From Bradyrhizobium sp. CCBAU 51765 (GTDB lineage: Bacteria; Pseudomonadota; Alphaproteobacteria; Rhizobiales; Xanthobacteraceae), in the NCBI RefSeq assembly GCF_015291725.1, contig NZ_CP030038.1:806001-870000 (forward strand): DNA of 64,000 nt, written 5' to 3'. Positions 35,762-44,680 of this stretch are shown here, one piece after another; positions within the stretch are counted from its first letter, which is position 1; the number at the start of each line of letters is the position of its first letter. The notes under the pieces were generated by a model. That model was not told where the DNA came from and searched no databases. It worked only from the letters and a program-made list of their open reading frames with translations. The translations under genes were made by a program, and so were the position numbers.

Positions 35762-36706
35762 TTACGGCTTCGCGTCGCCCGCGTGCAGCACCGCCCTGCA
35801 GGCCGCGGGCATCTGCGCCAGCGTCATCGGCGGCTTCGGTTTTGGCGGCTCCGGCGGCGGCTTGGGATGCAGCACCGCGTCGGAGAACCAGTAGGCGAGG
35901 TCGGCGGGTTTGCAGCCTTCGTCCTCGGCCTGTGACGGCTGGCCCTCGCACTCGCCGGCCCCCGGCGGGCAACGCATGCGGATATGGAAGTGATAGTCGT
36001 GGCCCCACCACGGCCGGATCTTCGACAGCCATGCGCGGTCGCCCTTGGCCTCGCGGCACAGCGCCTTCTTGATCGCGGCGTTGACGAAGATGCGCTGCAC
36101 CGCGGGCTCCCGCGCGGCATCGCGCAGCACCAGCACGTGGCCAGGCGTGAACACCTTGGGGTCGACGTCGAGCCGGTCCTGGCGCACCATCATCACCGCC
36201 GACATGTCCTCGCGCTCCTCGCGCGCGAGCCGGCGGTTCGGCATCGGCGTCAGCCAGATGTCGGCATCGAGGCCGATCTGGTGGCTGGCATGGCCGGACA
36301 GCGCCGGCCCGCCGCGCGGCTGGGCGATGTCGCCGACCAGGATGCCGGGCCAGCCCGCGTCCTTGTGCGCCTTCGCCGCGAGCCGCTTGATCAGCGCAAT
36401 CATGTCGGGATGACCGTAGCTGCGATTGCGCGACAGCCGCATCACCTGCCAATGGTCGCCGTTGACCGGAATCTGCTCCGCGCCGCCGATGCAGCCCCTG
36501 GCGTAGGAACCGATGACATGGGCCGGCCCCTTCGACGGCAGCAGCTTTCGCGCGAACAGCTCCTTGGCGGGGAGATCGGGATCGTTCGGATTGGCGAGCG
36601 GCGGCAGCGGCTTCGGGGTGATGCTGCCCTTGTCCTGGCCCAGCGCACCGCCGGCAGCCAGCAGAGCAAGCGAGAGCAGGAGGAGTGTGATGCTGCGGCG
36701 ACTCAT
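35762..36706 (-). CDS. mepA: penicillin-insensitive murein endopeptidase
   Basis: A 314-residue periplasmic peptidase M74 that cuts D-Ala-mesoDAP crosslinks. Signal peptide: MSRRSITLLLLSLALLAAGG. Visible family motifs are GDIAQPRGGPALSGHASHQI, then GLDADIWL with His/Asp zinc ligands, and the C-terminal WGHDYHFHIRM. It has cysteines (GCIGGAEQ, CREAKGD, RCPPGAGECEG) expected to form disulphides as in E. coli MepA. The proline-rich tail (PKPPPEPPKPKPPM) is an unusual extension. ATG 36706 follows AAGGA. It is convergent with the AraC gene. Confidence 0.92.
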   Translation of the reverse strand: MSRRSITLLLLSLALLAAGGALGQDKGSITPKPLPPLANPNDPDLPAKELFARKLLPSKGPAHVIGSYARGCIGGAEQIPVNGDHWQVMRLSRNRSYGHPDMIALIKRLAAKAHKDAGWPGILVGDIAQPRGGPALSGHASHQIGLDADIWLTPMPNRRLAREEREDMSAVMMVRQDRLDVDPKVFTPGHVLVLRDAAREPAVQRIFVNAAIKKALCREAKGDRAWLSKIRPWWGHDYHFHIRMRCPPGAGECEGQPSQAEDEGCKPADLAYWFSDAVLHPKPPPEPPKPKPPMTLAQMPAACRAVLHAGDAKP

Positions 36707-37110
36707 GCTGGCATCCTTATAGCCCAATGCGGCATCAGGGTTAACAACGAGGCATTGAGCGGACCGCAACATCACGGCGCACGGGACCAAATCGCGTCTC
36801 AAATGGCCGCTTTTTAACGCCGCAATAACCGTATCCCGCATTGACCAAAATTCGTGCGCGGAGGGAGGAATATCTGGGGACCGCATGCAATCGCGCACGA
36901 TTTCGGAACGGATTCAAGCGCGCGCGCAATTTTGCGCCGGATCGTCCATTGATTGCGGTGCCGGACCGAGTTCGAAGGCGCTTGCCGCTGCGGCCGCGCC
37001 GCGCAAACAGGCAGCAGGGTGTGCTTCGCGCGGACCGCGGTCGGGCAAGATTACTTTTTTTTCAGACACTTGCCTCAAGACTGCGGCCGCCGGGCGCGCG
37101 ACTGGGACGA
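36707..37110. other. intergenic region and possible N-terminal extension of the GGDEF-EAL gene
   Basis: About 400 bp without a recognised gene. The GGDEF-EAL frame remains open up to a TTG at 36841, but the encoded stretch is Arg-rich without domain character. A run of eight T occurs at 37055-37062 after a GGACCGCGGTCG palindrome that cannot form a proper hairpin. Promoters for mepA and the GGDEF-EAL gene should lie here. Confidence 0.5.
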
Positions 37111-39330
37111 GTGAAGTTGAGTTTGGGGTCTCGAAAGACGAAAAAGCGAAAGCAAGACGTGCTTGCCCGCACCGGCAGGAAGGCGCGCAAGCCGCGTTTC
37201 GCGTGCGCGCCGCGAGACCTTGTCGAGCGCGACGAAGTCCTGCGCAGCCGCGCCGAGGCGGAAGCCGCGATTGCGGAAGCGCGCAAATCCCATGAGCGCC
37301 TGCGCCAGGCCATTGACATCCTGCCGCAGGGCATCGTGTTCCTCGATGCCGAAGGCCGCTACGTCCTCTGGAACAAGAAATACGCCGAGATCTACAGCAA
37401 GACCGCCGATCTGTTCGAGGAAGGCGCGCGCCTCGAAGACACGCTGCGCATCGGCGTCGCCCGCGGCGACTATCCCGAGGCCATCGGTCATGAGGACGAG
37501 TGGATCGCCGAACGTCTGCAAAAGCTTTATCAGCCCGGTGCGCGCCATGAGCAGAAGCTGTCGGATGGTCGCGTCATCCTGATCGACGAGCGCCTGACCG
37601 AGGACGGCGGCGTCGTCGGCCTGCGCGTCGACATCACCGAATTGAAGCAGCGCGAGGCCTCGTTCCGCCTGCTGTTCGACGGCAATCCCGTGCCCATGAT
37701 CGTCTGCGCGCTGGATGACGAACGCATCATCGCCGTCAACGACGCCGCGGTCGCGCATTACGGCTACAGCCGCGCCGAGTTCGAGCGGCTGAAGATCCGC
37801 TCGCTGCAGGCCTTCGACAGCGAACCGCCCTGGACCGCCGAGCGCTCCAGCGAGGAACAGGCCGGCCGCACCTGGAAGCATGTCAAGGCCGACGGGACGC
37901 TGATCGACCTTGCAATCTACTCCCGCGAACTGACCTATGCCGAGCGGCCCGCGGTGCTGCTCGCGCTGATGGACATCACCGAGCGCAAGCGCGCCGAGGC
38001 GCGGCTCGCCTTCATGGCCCAGCATGACACCCTGACCGGCCTGCCCAATCGCAGCCTGCTGCGGCAGCAGATGGACGAAATGCTGCTGCACACGCGGCGC
38101 AGCGCCGAGAAGGTCGCGCTCCTGATGCTGGGGCTCGACAATTTCAAGGCGGTCAACGATACGCTGGGGCATGCGGTCGGCGACAAGCTCCTGCGCGGCG
38201 TCGCCAAGCGGTTGCGCTCGACCCTGCGCGAAGAGGACGCGCTGGCACGGCTCAATTCCGACGAGTTCGCGATCGTGCAAGGCGGATTGACCCGTCCCGA
38301 GGACGCGGTGATGCTGGCCAAGCGCCTGCTGGAAGCCATCGCCGATCCCTATCTGCTCGACGGCCATTCCGTGGTGATCGGCGCCTCGATCGGCATCGCC
38401 ATGTCGCCCGGCGACGGCGACGATTCCGAGAAGCTGCTCAAGAGCGCCGACATGGCGCTGTCGCGCGCCAAGCTGGATGCACGCGGCACCTTCGCCTTCT
38501 TCGAGGCCGCGCTCGATGCGAAGGCGCAGAGCCGCCGCAAGACCGAAGTCGAGCTGCGCGACGCGATCCAGAACGACGTGCTCCGTCCCTATTACCAGCC
38601 GCTGGTCGATCTCCAGAGCGGCCGCATCACCGGCTTCGAGGCGCTGGTGCGCTGGCCGCATGCCGAGCGGGGCATGGTCTCGCCGGCCGAATTCATTCCG
38701 GTCGCCGAGGACACCGGCCTGATCAATCCGCTCGGCGGGCAGATGCTGCGCCGCGCCTGCCTGGATGCCGCGGCCTGGCCCGACGACGTTCGCGTCGCCG
38801 TCAACCTGTCGCCGCTCCAGTTCCGCAGCGGCAATCTGCTCTCGGTGGTGACGGACGCGCTGAAACATTCCGGCCTGCCGCCGCGCCGGCTCGAGCTCGA
38901 GATCACCGAGACGCTGCTCCTGGAGAAGAGCGCGCAGGTGCTGGCGACGCTGCACGCGCTGCGCGCGCTCGGGGTGCGCATCTCGATGGACGATTTCGGC
39001 ACCGGCTATTCCAGCCTCAGCTATTTGCGCAGCTTCCCGTTCGACAAGATCAAGATCGACCAGTCCTTCGTGCGCGATCTCGGGGCCAACCGCGAGGCGC
39101 AGGCGATCATCCGCTCCATCGTCAGCCTCGGCAAGGGCCTCGGCGTCACCATCACCGCCGAAGGCGTCGAGACCGAGGCCGAGCTGAGCTGTCTTCGCGC
39201 CGAAGGCTGCCACGAGGGCCAGGGCTTTCTGTTCAGCAAGGCCCGGCCGAATGCAGAGATCGTCAGCCTGCTTGCGGCACAGCGCGGGATTGATGCCGCC
39301 GATGACGAGGACGCCGCGCTGGTGGCGTGA
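37111..39330 (+). CDS. PAS-PAS-GGDEF-EAL cyclic-di-GMP phosphodiesterase
   Basis: A 739-residue cytosolic signalling protein. Two PAS domains come first (QAIDILPQGIVFLDAEGRYV and FDGNPVPMIVCALDDERIIA). The GGDEF domain has the normal start AQHDTLTGLPNRSLL, but the motif itself reads LNSDEF in place of GGDEF, so cyclase activity is unlikely. The EAL domain is intact: GFEALVRW, VNLSPLQF, LEITETLLL, DDFGTGYSS, KIDQSFV and AEGVETEAE. A cyclic-di-GMP phosphodiesterase is expected, with the GGDEF part possibly sensing GTP. The start is uncertain; the GTG at 37111 follows GGGACGA, and longer frames reach 36841. Confidence 0.87.
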   Translation: MKLSLGSRKTKKRKQDVLARTGRKARKPRFACAPRDLVERDEVLRSRAEAEAAIAEARKSHERLRQAIDILPQGIVFLDAEGRYVLWNKKYAEIYSKTADLFEEGARLEDTLRIGVARGDYPEAIGHEDEWIAERLQKLYQPGARHEQKLSDGRVILIDERLTEDGGVVGLRVDITELKQREASFRLLFDGNPVPMIVCALDDERIIAVNDAAVAHYGYSRAEFERLKIRSLQAFDSEPPWTAERSSEEQAGRTWKHVKADGTLIDLAIYSRELTYAERPAVLLALMDITERKRAEARLAFMAQHDTLTGLPNRSLLRQQMDEMLLHTRRSAEKVALLMLGLDNFKAVNDTLGHAVGDKLLRGVAKRLRSTLREEDALARLNSDEFAIVQGGLTRPEDAVMLAKRLLEAIADPYLLDGHSVVIGASIGIAMSPGDGDDSEKLLKSADMALSRAKLDARGTFAFFEAALDAKAQSRRKTEVELRDAIQNDVLRPYYQPLVDLQSGRITGFEALVRWPHAERGMVSPAEFIPVAEDTGLINPLGGQMLRRACLDAAAWPDDVRVAVNLSPLQFRSGNLLSVVTDALKHSGLPPRRLELEITETLLLEKSAQVLATLHALRALGVRISMDDFGTGYSSLSYLRSFPFDKIKIDQSFVRDLGANREAQAIIRSIVSLGKGLGVTITAEGVETEAELSCLRAEGCHEGQGFLFSKARPNAEIVSLLAAQRGIDAADDEDAALVA

Positions 39331-39488
39331 TATCTCGTTCCTTTGGTGCGTAAGGGACGCGCCACTCTCTCGGTTAATCTCTTCCGCTTGCGGGAGAGGC
39401 GGAGCAAGCCTGCAGACAGTCCCCGTGCAATTCATACGTTAGCCCTGCCGCAGGCGCGGGAGCGAGCAGACCGGCGTTGCGGCCGTCA

Positions 39489-40640
39489 TCAGCGTTCCGC
39501 CAAAATCGCCTTCCCGACATCCTCGTAGTGGCTATCCCGCGCCTGGATCTGCTGCGCGATGGCGTGCATGTCGCGGAACCTTCGCTCGAACGGGTTGCTG
39601 CGGAACACCGCGGTCGCGCCGGCCATGTGATAGGCCGTGTCGACCACGCGTGCGGATTGATGGATGGTCCAGGTCGCGGCGAGGCGGACCGCGTTGCGAT
39701 GCGCCGCGCTGAATTCGCCGGTCGCAGCGAGGTCGCGCCACATCGCGTTCGCGGCCGCATAGAGATAGGCGCGGGCGGCACGCAAATCGCCCTCGGTGCG
39801 GCCGATCAGCCCCTGGACCGCCCCATTGTCGCGCATGGCGCCGGCCGCCAGCGATTGGTGCTTCTCCCGTGCCAGCGTGATAGCGGCATCCAGCGTGGCG
39901 CGCGCGACGCCCAGCGACACTGCGGCAAAGCCGAGGCTGAAGGTCGCGCCGGTGCCGATCTTGTAAAGCGGGCCCGGCTCGCGCAGCGCCGACGGCACGT
40001 CGCGAAACGCCGTGAAGCGCTCGGGGATGAAGAGGTCGTTGACCTCGTAGGAGTCCGTGCCGGTGCCGGCGAGCCCGATCGCCTGCCAGACGTCGTGCAG
40101 GGTCGCGCTCGCAACCGGAAACAGGATGGTGCGCAACTCCGGCGACCCGTCGGCATTCTTGCGCGGCACGCCGTCAGCGCCGACGATGCGGACATGCGCG
40201 CCCAGCCAGCTCGCCTGCCGCGAGCCTGAGGCGAAGTCCCAGCGCGCCGTGACGCGATAGCCGCCCTCGACGATGCGTGCCTCATGCGCAATCGCGCCCC
40301 AGGCGAGGATGCCGGGCGGGGTGTTGAAGATGTCCTGCGCGGTGTCCTGGTTGAGCCAGGCCGCGATCATCCCGCAGACGCTGCACTGGCCGAGACACCA
40401 GGCGGTGGACGCATCCGCCTTGGCGATTTCCTCCAGCATCTGCATGAAGGCTTCCGGCGTGGCTTGCGCGCCGCCGAGGCTCTGCGGCAATAGTGCCCGG
40501 TAGAGCCCGTTCTCGATCAGGGCATTGACGACCGCAGGCGTCAGCCGACGGCCCCGCTCGGTCGCGTCGGCTTCGCGAGCCACCAAAGGGGCGATCGCGC
40601 GCGCCCGCTCGACCAGGCCAAATCCGGAAAGCTCGGACAT
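39489..40640 (-). CDS. acyl-CoA dehydrogenase-like flavoprotein (group D monooxygenase-like)
   Basis: A 383-residue flavoprotein of the acyl-CoA dehydrogenase superfamily. N-terminal helices include LYRALLPQSLGGAQATPEAF; the middle is a beta domain (YRVTARWDFASGSRQASWLG); the C-terminal helices have HMAGATAVFRSNPFERRFRD followed by MHAIAQQIQARDSHYE. The catalytic Glu of true dehydrogenases is not evident, and the ending resembles HsaA/HpaB-type two-component monooxygenases and the SfnC/DszC group. Substrate unknown. ATG 40640 was chosen over 40694. It is convergent with the GGDEF-EAL gene and divergent from the Spy-like gene. Confidence 0.82.
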   Translation of the reverse strand: MSELSGFGLVERARAIAPLVAREADATERGRRLTPAVVNALIENGLYRALLPQSLGGAQATPEAFMQMLEEIAKADASTAWCLGQCSVCGMIAAWLNQDTAQDIFNTPPGILAWGAIAHEARIVEGGYRVTARWDFASGSRQASWLGAHVRIVGADGVPRKNADGSPELRTILFPVASATLHDVWQAIGLAGTGTDSYEVNDLFIPERFTAFRDVPSALREPGPLYKIGTGATFSLGFAAVSLGVARATLDAAITLAREKHQSLAAGAMRDNGAVQGLIGRTEGDLRAARAYLYAAANAMWRDLAATGEFSAAHRNAVRLAATWTIHQSARVVDTAYHMAGATAVFRSNPFERRFRDMHAIAQQIQARDSHYEDVGKAILAER

Positions 40641-40839
40641 TCGCGCTTCTTCGCTCCTTCTGCCGTGAGCGGTAGAGGCGCGATGGTGGTCCATTTGGCT
40701 GATGGGATCAAGGCGACGCCGTCGGCCGGAACGAGCGCGTCATGGCCTGCCGCGGCGGTTCCGTTGATTTGAGTCAAGCCGAATTCGGCGGGCGAGCTCC
40801 ACAATCGCAAATGAAGGGCGGGACCTCGGGAGGCACACG

Positions 40840-41496
40840 ATGCGATATCAAATGCTTGCGGCAGCCCTGCTGCTGCTCCTCCTCGGCAATTCCTCACTCG
40901 CGCAATCGCCTGCCGACCACCAGGCCCATCATCCGGATCAGAAGGACGCGCCTGCGACCAGTCCGGCCACGCCGCCGGAGGCACCTCGCAGCACCGCCCC
41001 ATCTCAGGGCAGGATGGGCGGCGGCATGATGAACATGATGGGCGGCAACATGCCGATGTCCGACATGATGCGGATGATGGGCATGATGCGTCAGTCCGGT
41101 GGTGACTGCATGAGCGGGATGGAGACCATCGATCGCGTGGAGGGCCGGATTGCCTTCCTGCGCACCGAGCTCAAGATTTCCGATGCTCAGGCGCCGGCCT
41201 GGAATGCGTTCGCCGATGCGTTGCGCGCGAATGCCAGGGCTCTCGGGGAGCTCCGCGGGTCGATGGCCGGCTCCGGGTCGGAGACCTTGCTGGATCGCGT
41301 GACCTGGCAGGAAAAATGGCTGTCGGCGCGGCTGGAGGCCACCCGGGCGATGAAATCGGCGCTGACCAACCTCGTCGGCATCCTTTCCGACGAGCAGAAG
41401 AAGACCGCCGACGAATTGCTCGCGCCCAACATGGGCATGATGCCGATGATGCGGGGTGGCCGGATGGGCGGCATGCCGATGCAGGGCGGAAAATGA
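40840..41496 (+). CDS. Met-rich Spy/CpxP-like periplasmic protein
   Basis: A 218-residue exported protein with signal peptide MRYQMLAAALLLLLLGNSSL, cut after AQ. A His/Pro-rich linker (HQAHHPDQ) leads to a Met-rich block (GRMGGGMMNMMGGNMPMSDM, then MRMMGMMRQ) and a Spy/CpxP-like helical domain (RIAFLRTELKISDAQAPAWN, LVGILSDEQKKTADELL, with an LTxxQ-like motif). It ends in a second Met-rich cluster. Spy proteins act as ATP-independent chaperones; the Met and His clusters suggest copper or silver binding (inference). GGAGG precedes the ATG. An OpgC-like gene follows 192 bp downstream. Confidence 0.82.
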   Translation: MRYQMLAAALLLLLLGNSSLAQSPADHQAHHPDQKDAPATSPATPPEAPRSTAPSQGRMGGGMMNMMGGNMPMSDMMRMMGMMRQSGGDCMSGMETIDRVEGRIAFLRTELKISDAQAPAWNAFADALRANARALGELRGSMAGSGSETLLDRVTWQEKWLSARLEATRAMKSALTNLVGILSDEQKKTADELLAPNMGMMPMMRGGRMGGMPMQGGK

Positions 41497-41688
41497 GGGC
41501 TTCACCCGCATCCTCGCCATGTCTCGACAATGTTGGCAACTGCGGCATGCTTTCTGGACCGTAGCGGCGCGGCGATGTACCTTTGGCGGTTGATTGAAGT
41601 GATGAGCCGGCGTCACGACATCACCGCGCTGGCCCGGTAAGCGCTCGCCGTGGCGAGACGCCCTGATCAAGAGAGGCAGTGCGCTGGA

Positions 41689-42822
41689 GTGAAGTGGACT
41701 GCGACCAAACCACCACCTCTGAAGGAGCGCGATCTTCGGATCGATCTCTTCCGGGGCCTTTCCCTGTGGTGGATCTATATCAATCACATACCGGAAAGCT
41801 ATCTGAACCGGTTCACGCCCAAGAATTTCGGCTTCAGCGACGCGGCAGAGATTCTCGTATTCCTGTCGGGCCTTGCGTCCGGCATCGTATACGGCGACCT
41901 GATGCGTCAGTCCGGCTTTGTGGCCGCGAGCTTGCGCATGTTGCGACGTTCGTTCGAAATCTATGTCGCGCAGATCATGACTGTCGTCCTGTTGCTGGCG
42001 GAAGTGGCGTACATCGCGGCATGGCAGCCCGGCATGTTCGATCACGCCAACTTGGCCATCCTGCTGCAGGAGCCTGCAGAAACACTGGTTCAGGTGGCAC
42101 TGCTGCGCTATTCCCCGGTCAATCTCGACCCTCTGCTGTTGATGGTCATACTCCACTTCGCGCTCATTCTCATCGTGCCGCTGACGATACACGCCTGGCC
42201 GCTGGCCCTGACCGGATCCGTCGCTCTCTATGTTCTCGCCCATCTGTTCGACTGGTACATCCCGGCCTATCCGAGGGGGCAACTCTATTTCAATCCGCTG
42301 AACTGGCAGCTGCTGTTCGTGATCGGCATCTGGTGGGGAGCAAACCGCGGCGATTGGCAGCTGGCCGTTCTCAATTCCCGGGCTCTTGCCGTTCTGGCGG
42401 CGGGCTACGTGCTGTTCTCGTTCGTGATCACTCTGGGCTGGCAGATCCACGCGATCGAAGCCTATGTGCCGGGATGGCTGTCGCGCCTGATCTATCCGGT
42501 CGACAAGACCAATCTCGATATTCTGCGATTGTTGCATTTTGCTGCGCTCGCACTGCTCTGCTGGCGCCTTCTTCCGAGCAATGCCAGCATCTTGAAAGCC
42601 GGAGCATTGCGGCCGCTGATACGATGCGGCGAGTATTCGCTCGCGATCTATTGCGCCAGTGTTCTGCTGTCCTTTGCAGCTCATGCACTGCTCAGCCTGG
42701 GCGCGAACAGCCTGGCATCGCAGACGCTGGTCACTCTCCTGGGCCTGGGCCTGATGAGCGCGATGGCGATGGTGCTCGCCGCAATCGATCGCGGCATGTT
42801 TCCCAATCTCAGGCCGTTGTAA
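41689..42822 (+). CDS. OpgC-like membrane acyltransferase
   Basis: A 377-residue integral membrane protein with about ten helices. The N-terminal segment LRIDLFRGLSLWWIYINHIP has the conserved motif of the OpgC/acyltransferase family (D-x-x-R-G and H), and later GFSDAAEILVFLSGLASGIV also fits. OpgC succinylates osmoregulated periplasmic glucans; rhizobial relatives decorate cyclic glucans or other glycans. No glucan synthase gene is nearby, so the acceptor is unknown. No ATG fits. The GTG at 41689 was chosen; a GTG at 41650 would add 13 residues. Confidence 0.83.
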   Translation: MKWTATKPPPLKERDLRIDLFRGLSLWWIYINHIPESYLNRFTPKNFGFSDAAEILVFLSGLASGIVYGDLMRQSGFVAASLRMLRRSFEIYVAQIMTVVLLLAEVAYIAAWQPGMFDHANLAILLQEPAETLVQVALLRYSPVNLDPLLLMVILHFALILIVPLTIHAWPLALTGSVALYVLAHLFDWYIPAYPRGQLYFNPLNWQLLFVIGIWWGANRGDWQLAVLNSRALAVLAAGYVLFSFVITLGWQIHAIEAYVPGWLSRLIYPVDKTNLDILRLLHFAALALLCWRLLPSNASILKAGALRPLIRCGEYSLAIYCASVLLSFAAHALLSLGANSLASQTLVTLLGLGLMSAMAMVLAAIDRGMFPNLRPL

Positions 42823-43575
42823 CTTGAATACGAATCCGCGGGCACTCTCGATGAGCGAGCCTGTCTTCACCGCCAAGGCGCCGACCAAGACCTGTGTCTC
42901 AAGCGAGGTGATGGTGCATGCCCTCAGAAACGTCGATCTGGAGATCGTCGTAATCAGCGGACATTTCAAGGACGTCTCACTCGATCACGTCGTCCGTCAG
43001 CACGAGAATGGTGGGAGGAATCGTCACTGCAAGCGTGCGTGCAGTCTTGAGATTGACGGCCTGTTCGAATTTGGTCGGCAGCTGGATTGGCATGTTGGCG
43101 GGCCTCCGTCCCTTCAGAATCAAATCGACCTACACGTCGGCGGCGAAGTCGGCGTGGGCTCATCGGTGATCGCTCCGATCCCGGCCGATCGGTCATCCCA
43201 GCGGCACACAAAGATCGCGTGAAGCATGGCACGATTCTCGGAGCATTCCGCGGCCAGGTGGGTCATGTGCGCGTGACCGCCGGCTCTGGCGTTGGCCTCG
43301 AGGTCGGGAAATCCGCGGGAAGAGTATCGGCGGTTCGCTCGAGGAAGATCATCGTCATGGTGTTATTCATCCGACGTGCCAGGAGAGCGATCGCCCTCGC
43401 TTGGCGAGAATGTCCCAAATGAACGGGTCTTTGCCGATCAGGATCGGGCTCGTGAGAGACACGTCGCAACATTAAGCCGCAGCACGAATGTCGCCTAGCT
43501 GGTCGGGACGGCGCGGGCGACTCGTCCGCCACCGGGTTTGGCAAACGCACATTTCACGGGCGGGGTGAGGCGCGA
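42823..43575. other. intergenic region with a decayed binding-protein remnant
   Basis: About 750 bp without an intact gene. The recognisable part is a minus-strand remnant of a PF04392-type binding protein at 42977-43137. I see nothing assignable in 42823-42970 or 43140-43575; the latter has lower coding character and short overlapping frames only. Confidence 0.6.
42977..43137 (-). pseudogene. remnant of a PF04392-type ABC substrate-binding protein (C-terminal fragment)
   Basis: The minus strand in one frame reads VDLILKGRRPANMPIQLPTK, then FEQAVNLKTARTLAVTIPPT, then ILVLTDDVIE and TGA at 42977-42979. This aligns with the last 50 residues of the intact neighbour (VDRILKGARPADLPIERPTK, FEMVLNLRTAEKLGL, ADEVIE). 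A TAG stop falls where the neighbour has YVD, and nothing upstream continues the protein. This is an old partial duplicate or the survivor of a deletion. Confidence 0.8.
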
Positions 43576-44550
43576 TCATTCGATCACTTCGTCCGCGGAC
43601 GCCACGAGGGAGTCGGGCAAGCGCAGGCCAAGTTTCTCGGCGGTTCGTAAATTGAGGACCATTTCGAACTTCGTTGGTCGCTCGATCGGCAAGTCCGCCG
43701 GTCGTGCTCCCTTGAGGATGCGATCCACGTACGATGCCAGCCGATGGTACGAATCGGAGAGCTTCGGTCCATAGGTGCAGAGGGCGCCACTTCTGGCAAA
43801 GATCGGCCAGCCCGAAATGACCGGCGCCCGATGTTGCATGGCGAACTCGATGATCTTGCTTCGAAACTGAATGGCAAAGCCGTCCGCGAAAAGCGAGATC
43901 GCTTGCGGATGGTTCAGCTTCATGGTCTCGAATGCCGAGACGAGCTGGTCCTCGGTTGCCGTGCCGAAGAAGTCGGTTGCCACGCCAAGTCTCCTGGCCG
44001 TTTCCTCCGAATAGATGCGCTCGATCTGAGAACCCGGGTGTTCGGGGTTGCCGATGATGGCAATGCGCTGCACGCCCGGAACCGCATCTCGCAGGATTTG
44101 CAGGCGCTTGGCGTTCAGTTCGGCCGCCATGAAGGTCAGGCCGGACATGTTGCCGCCAGGATGCGAAAGGCTTTGGGCGAGGCCCGCGATGACGGGATCT
44201 CCGCTGAAGACATAGGCCGTCGGGGTGAGCAATTTCAGCTCGTTGACCACGGCGACCGCAGATCCCTGGACAACCAGGACGTCGACCGGCTTGCGAACCA
44301 ACTCCGAGGCAAGCGCCGGTACGCGCGTCAGATCATCATCACCATAGCGATAGGTGATTTCCAGATTCCCGTTCTCGCGGTAGCCAAGTCCGTTGAGAGC
44401 CGCTCTGAAGACTTCCACAAACGGTGCAAGGCTCGCCTCTCGCTGAGCCGTTAGAAACCCTATCCGAAACGGCTTGCCCGCCGCCGTTAGCCGCTGCGGC
44501 GCGGCTAACGCGAAACCAGCACTGCAAAATAGAAACGCGCGTCGGTCCAT
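43576..44550 (-). CDS. ABC transporter substrate-binding protein (PF04392 type)
   Basis: A 324-residue exported protein with a short leader (MDRRAFLFCSAGFALAAPQR). The body fits the ABC_sub_bind family: IGFLTAQREASLAPFVEVF, RENGNLEITYRYGDDDLTR, VVQGSAVAVVNELK, and the end VDRILKGARPADLPIERPTK. Such genes are greatly expanded in Bradyrhizobium and mostly lack known ligands. No permease or ATPase gene accompanies it, so it is an orphan. The gene starts 130 bp from the end of the MFS gene on the same strand, and a decayed paralogue fragment lies downstream. Confidence 0.85.
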   Translation of the reverse strand: MDRRAFLFCSAGFALAAPQRLTAAGKPFRIGFLTAQREASLAPFVEVFRAALNGLGYRENGNLEITYRYGDDDLTRVPALASELVRKPVDVLVVQGSAVAVVNELKLLTPTAYVFSGDPVIAGLAQSLSHPGGNMSGLTFMAAELNAKRLQILRDAVPGVQRIAIIGNPEHPGSQIERIYSEETARRLGVATDFFGTATEDQLVSAFETMKLNHPQAISLFADGFAIQFRSKIIEFAMQHRAPVISGWPIFARSGALCTYGPKLSDSYHRLASYVDRILKGARPADLPIERPTKFEMVLNLRTAEKLGLRLPDSLVASADEVIE

Positions 44551-44680
44551 CTGGCCGCCTCCACGGCAGCCAATAGCTTAGCCGCATTTGCCGGTGTCAT
44601 CCAGCCGCGCCGCCCGTCCGGCTGATGACGGATACCGCAACGGCTCGGCTTATTGAACGGGCTGTCGGAGCGTGACCTCG

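Noticed and set aside
37032..37062. Palindrome followed by eight T as an intrinsic terminator
   Set aside because: The palindrome has no room for a loop and lies 12 bp from the T run, so it does not make a standard terminator hairpin.
36841..37110. N-terminal extension of the GGDEF-EAL protein from a TTG
   Set aside because: The added 90 residues are Arg-rich without domain character, and no ribosome site precedes the TTG.
43140..43575. Possible small genes between the binding-protein remnant and the intact gene
   Set aside because: Only short overlapping frames with no ribosome site, signal peptide or recognisable similarity.
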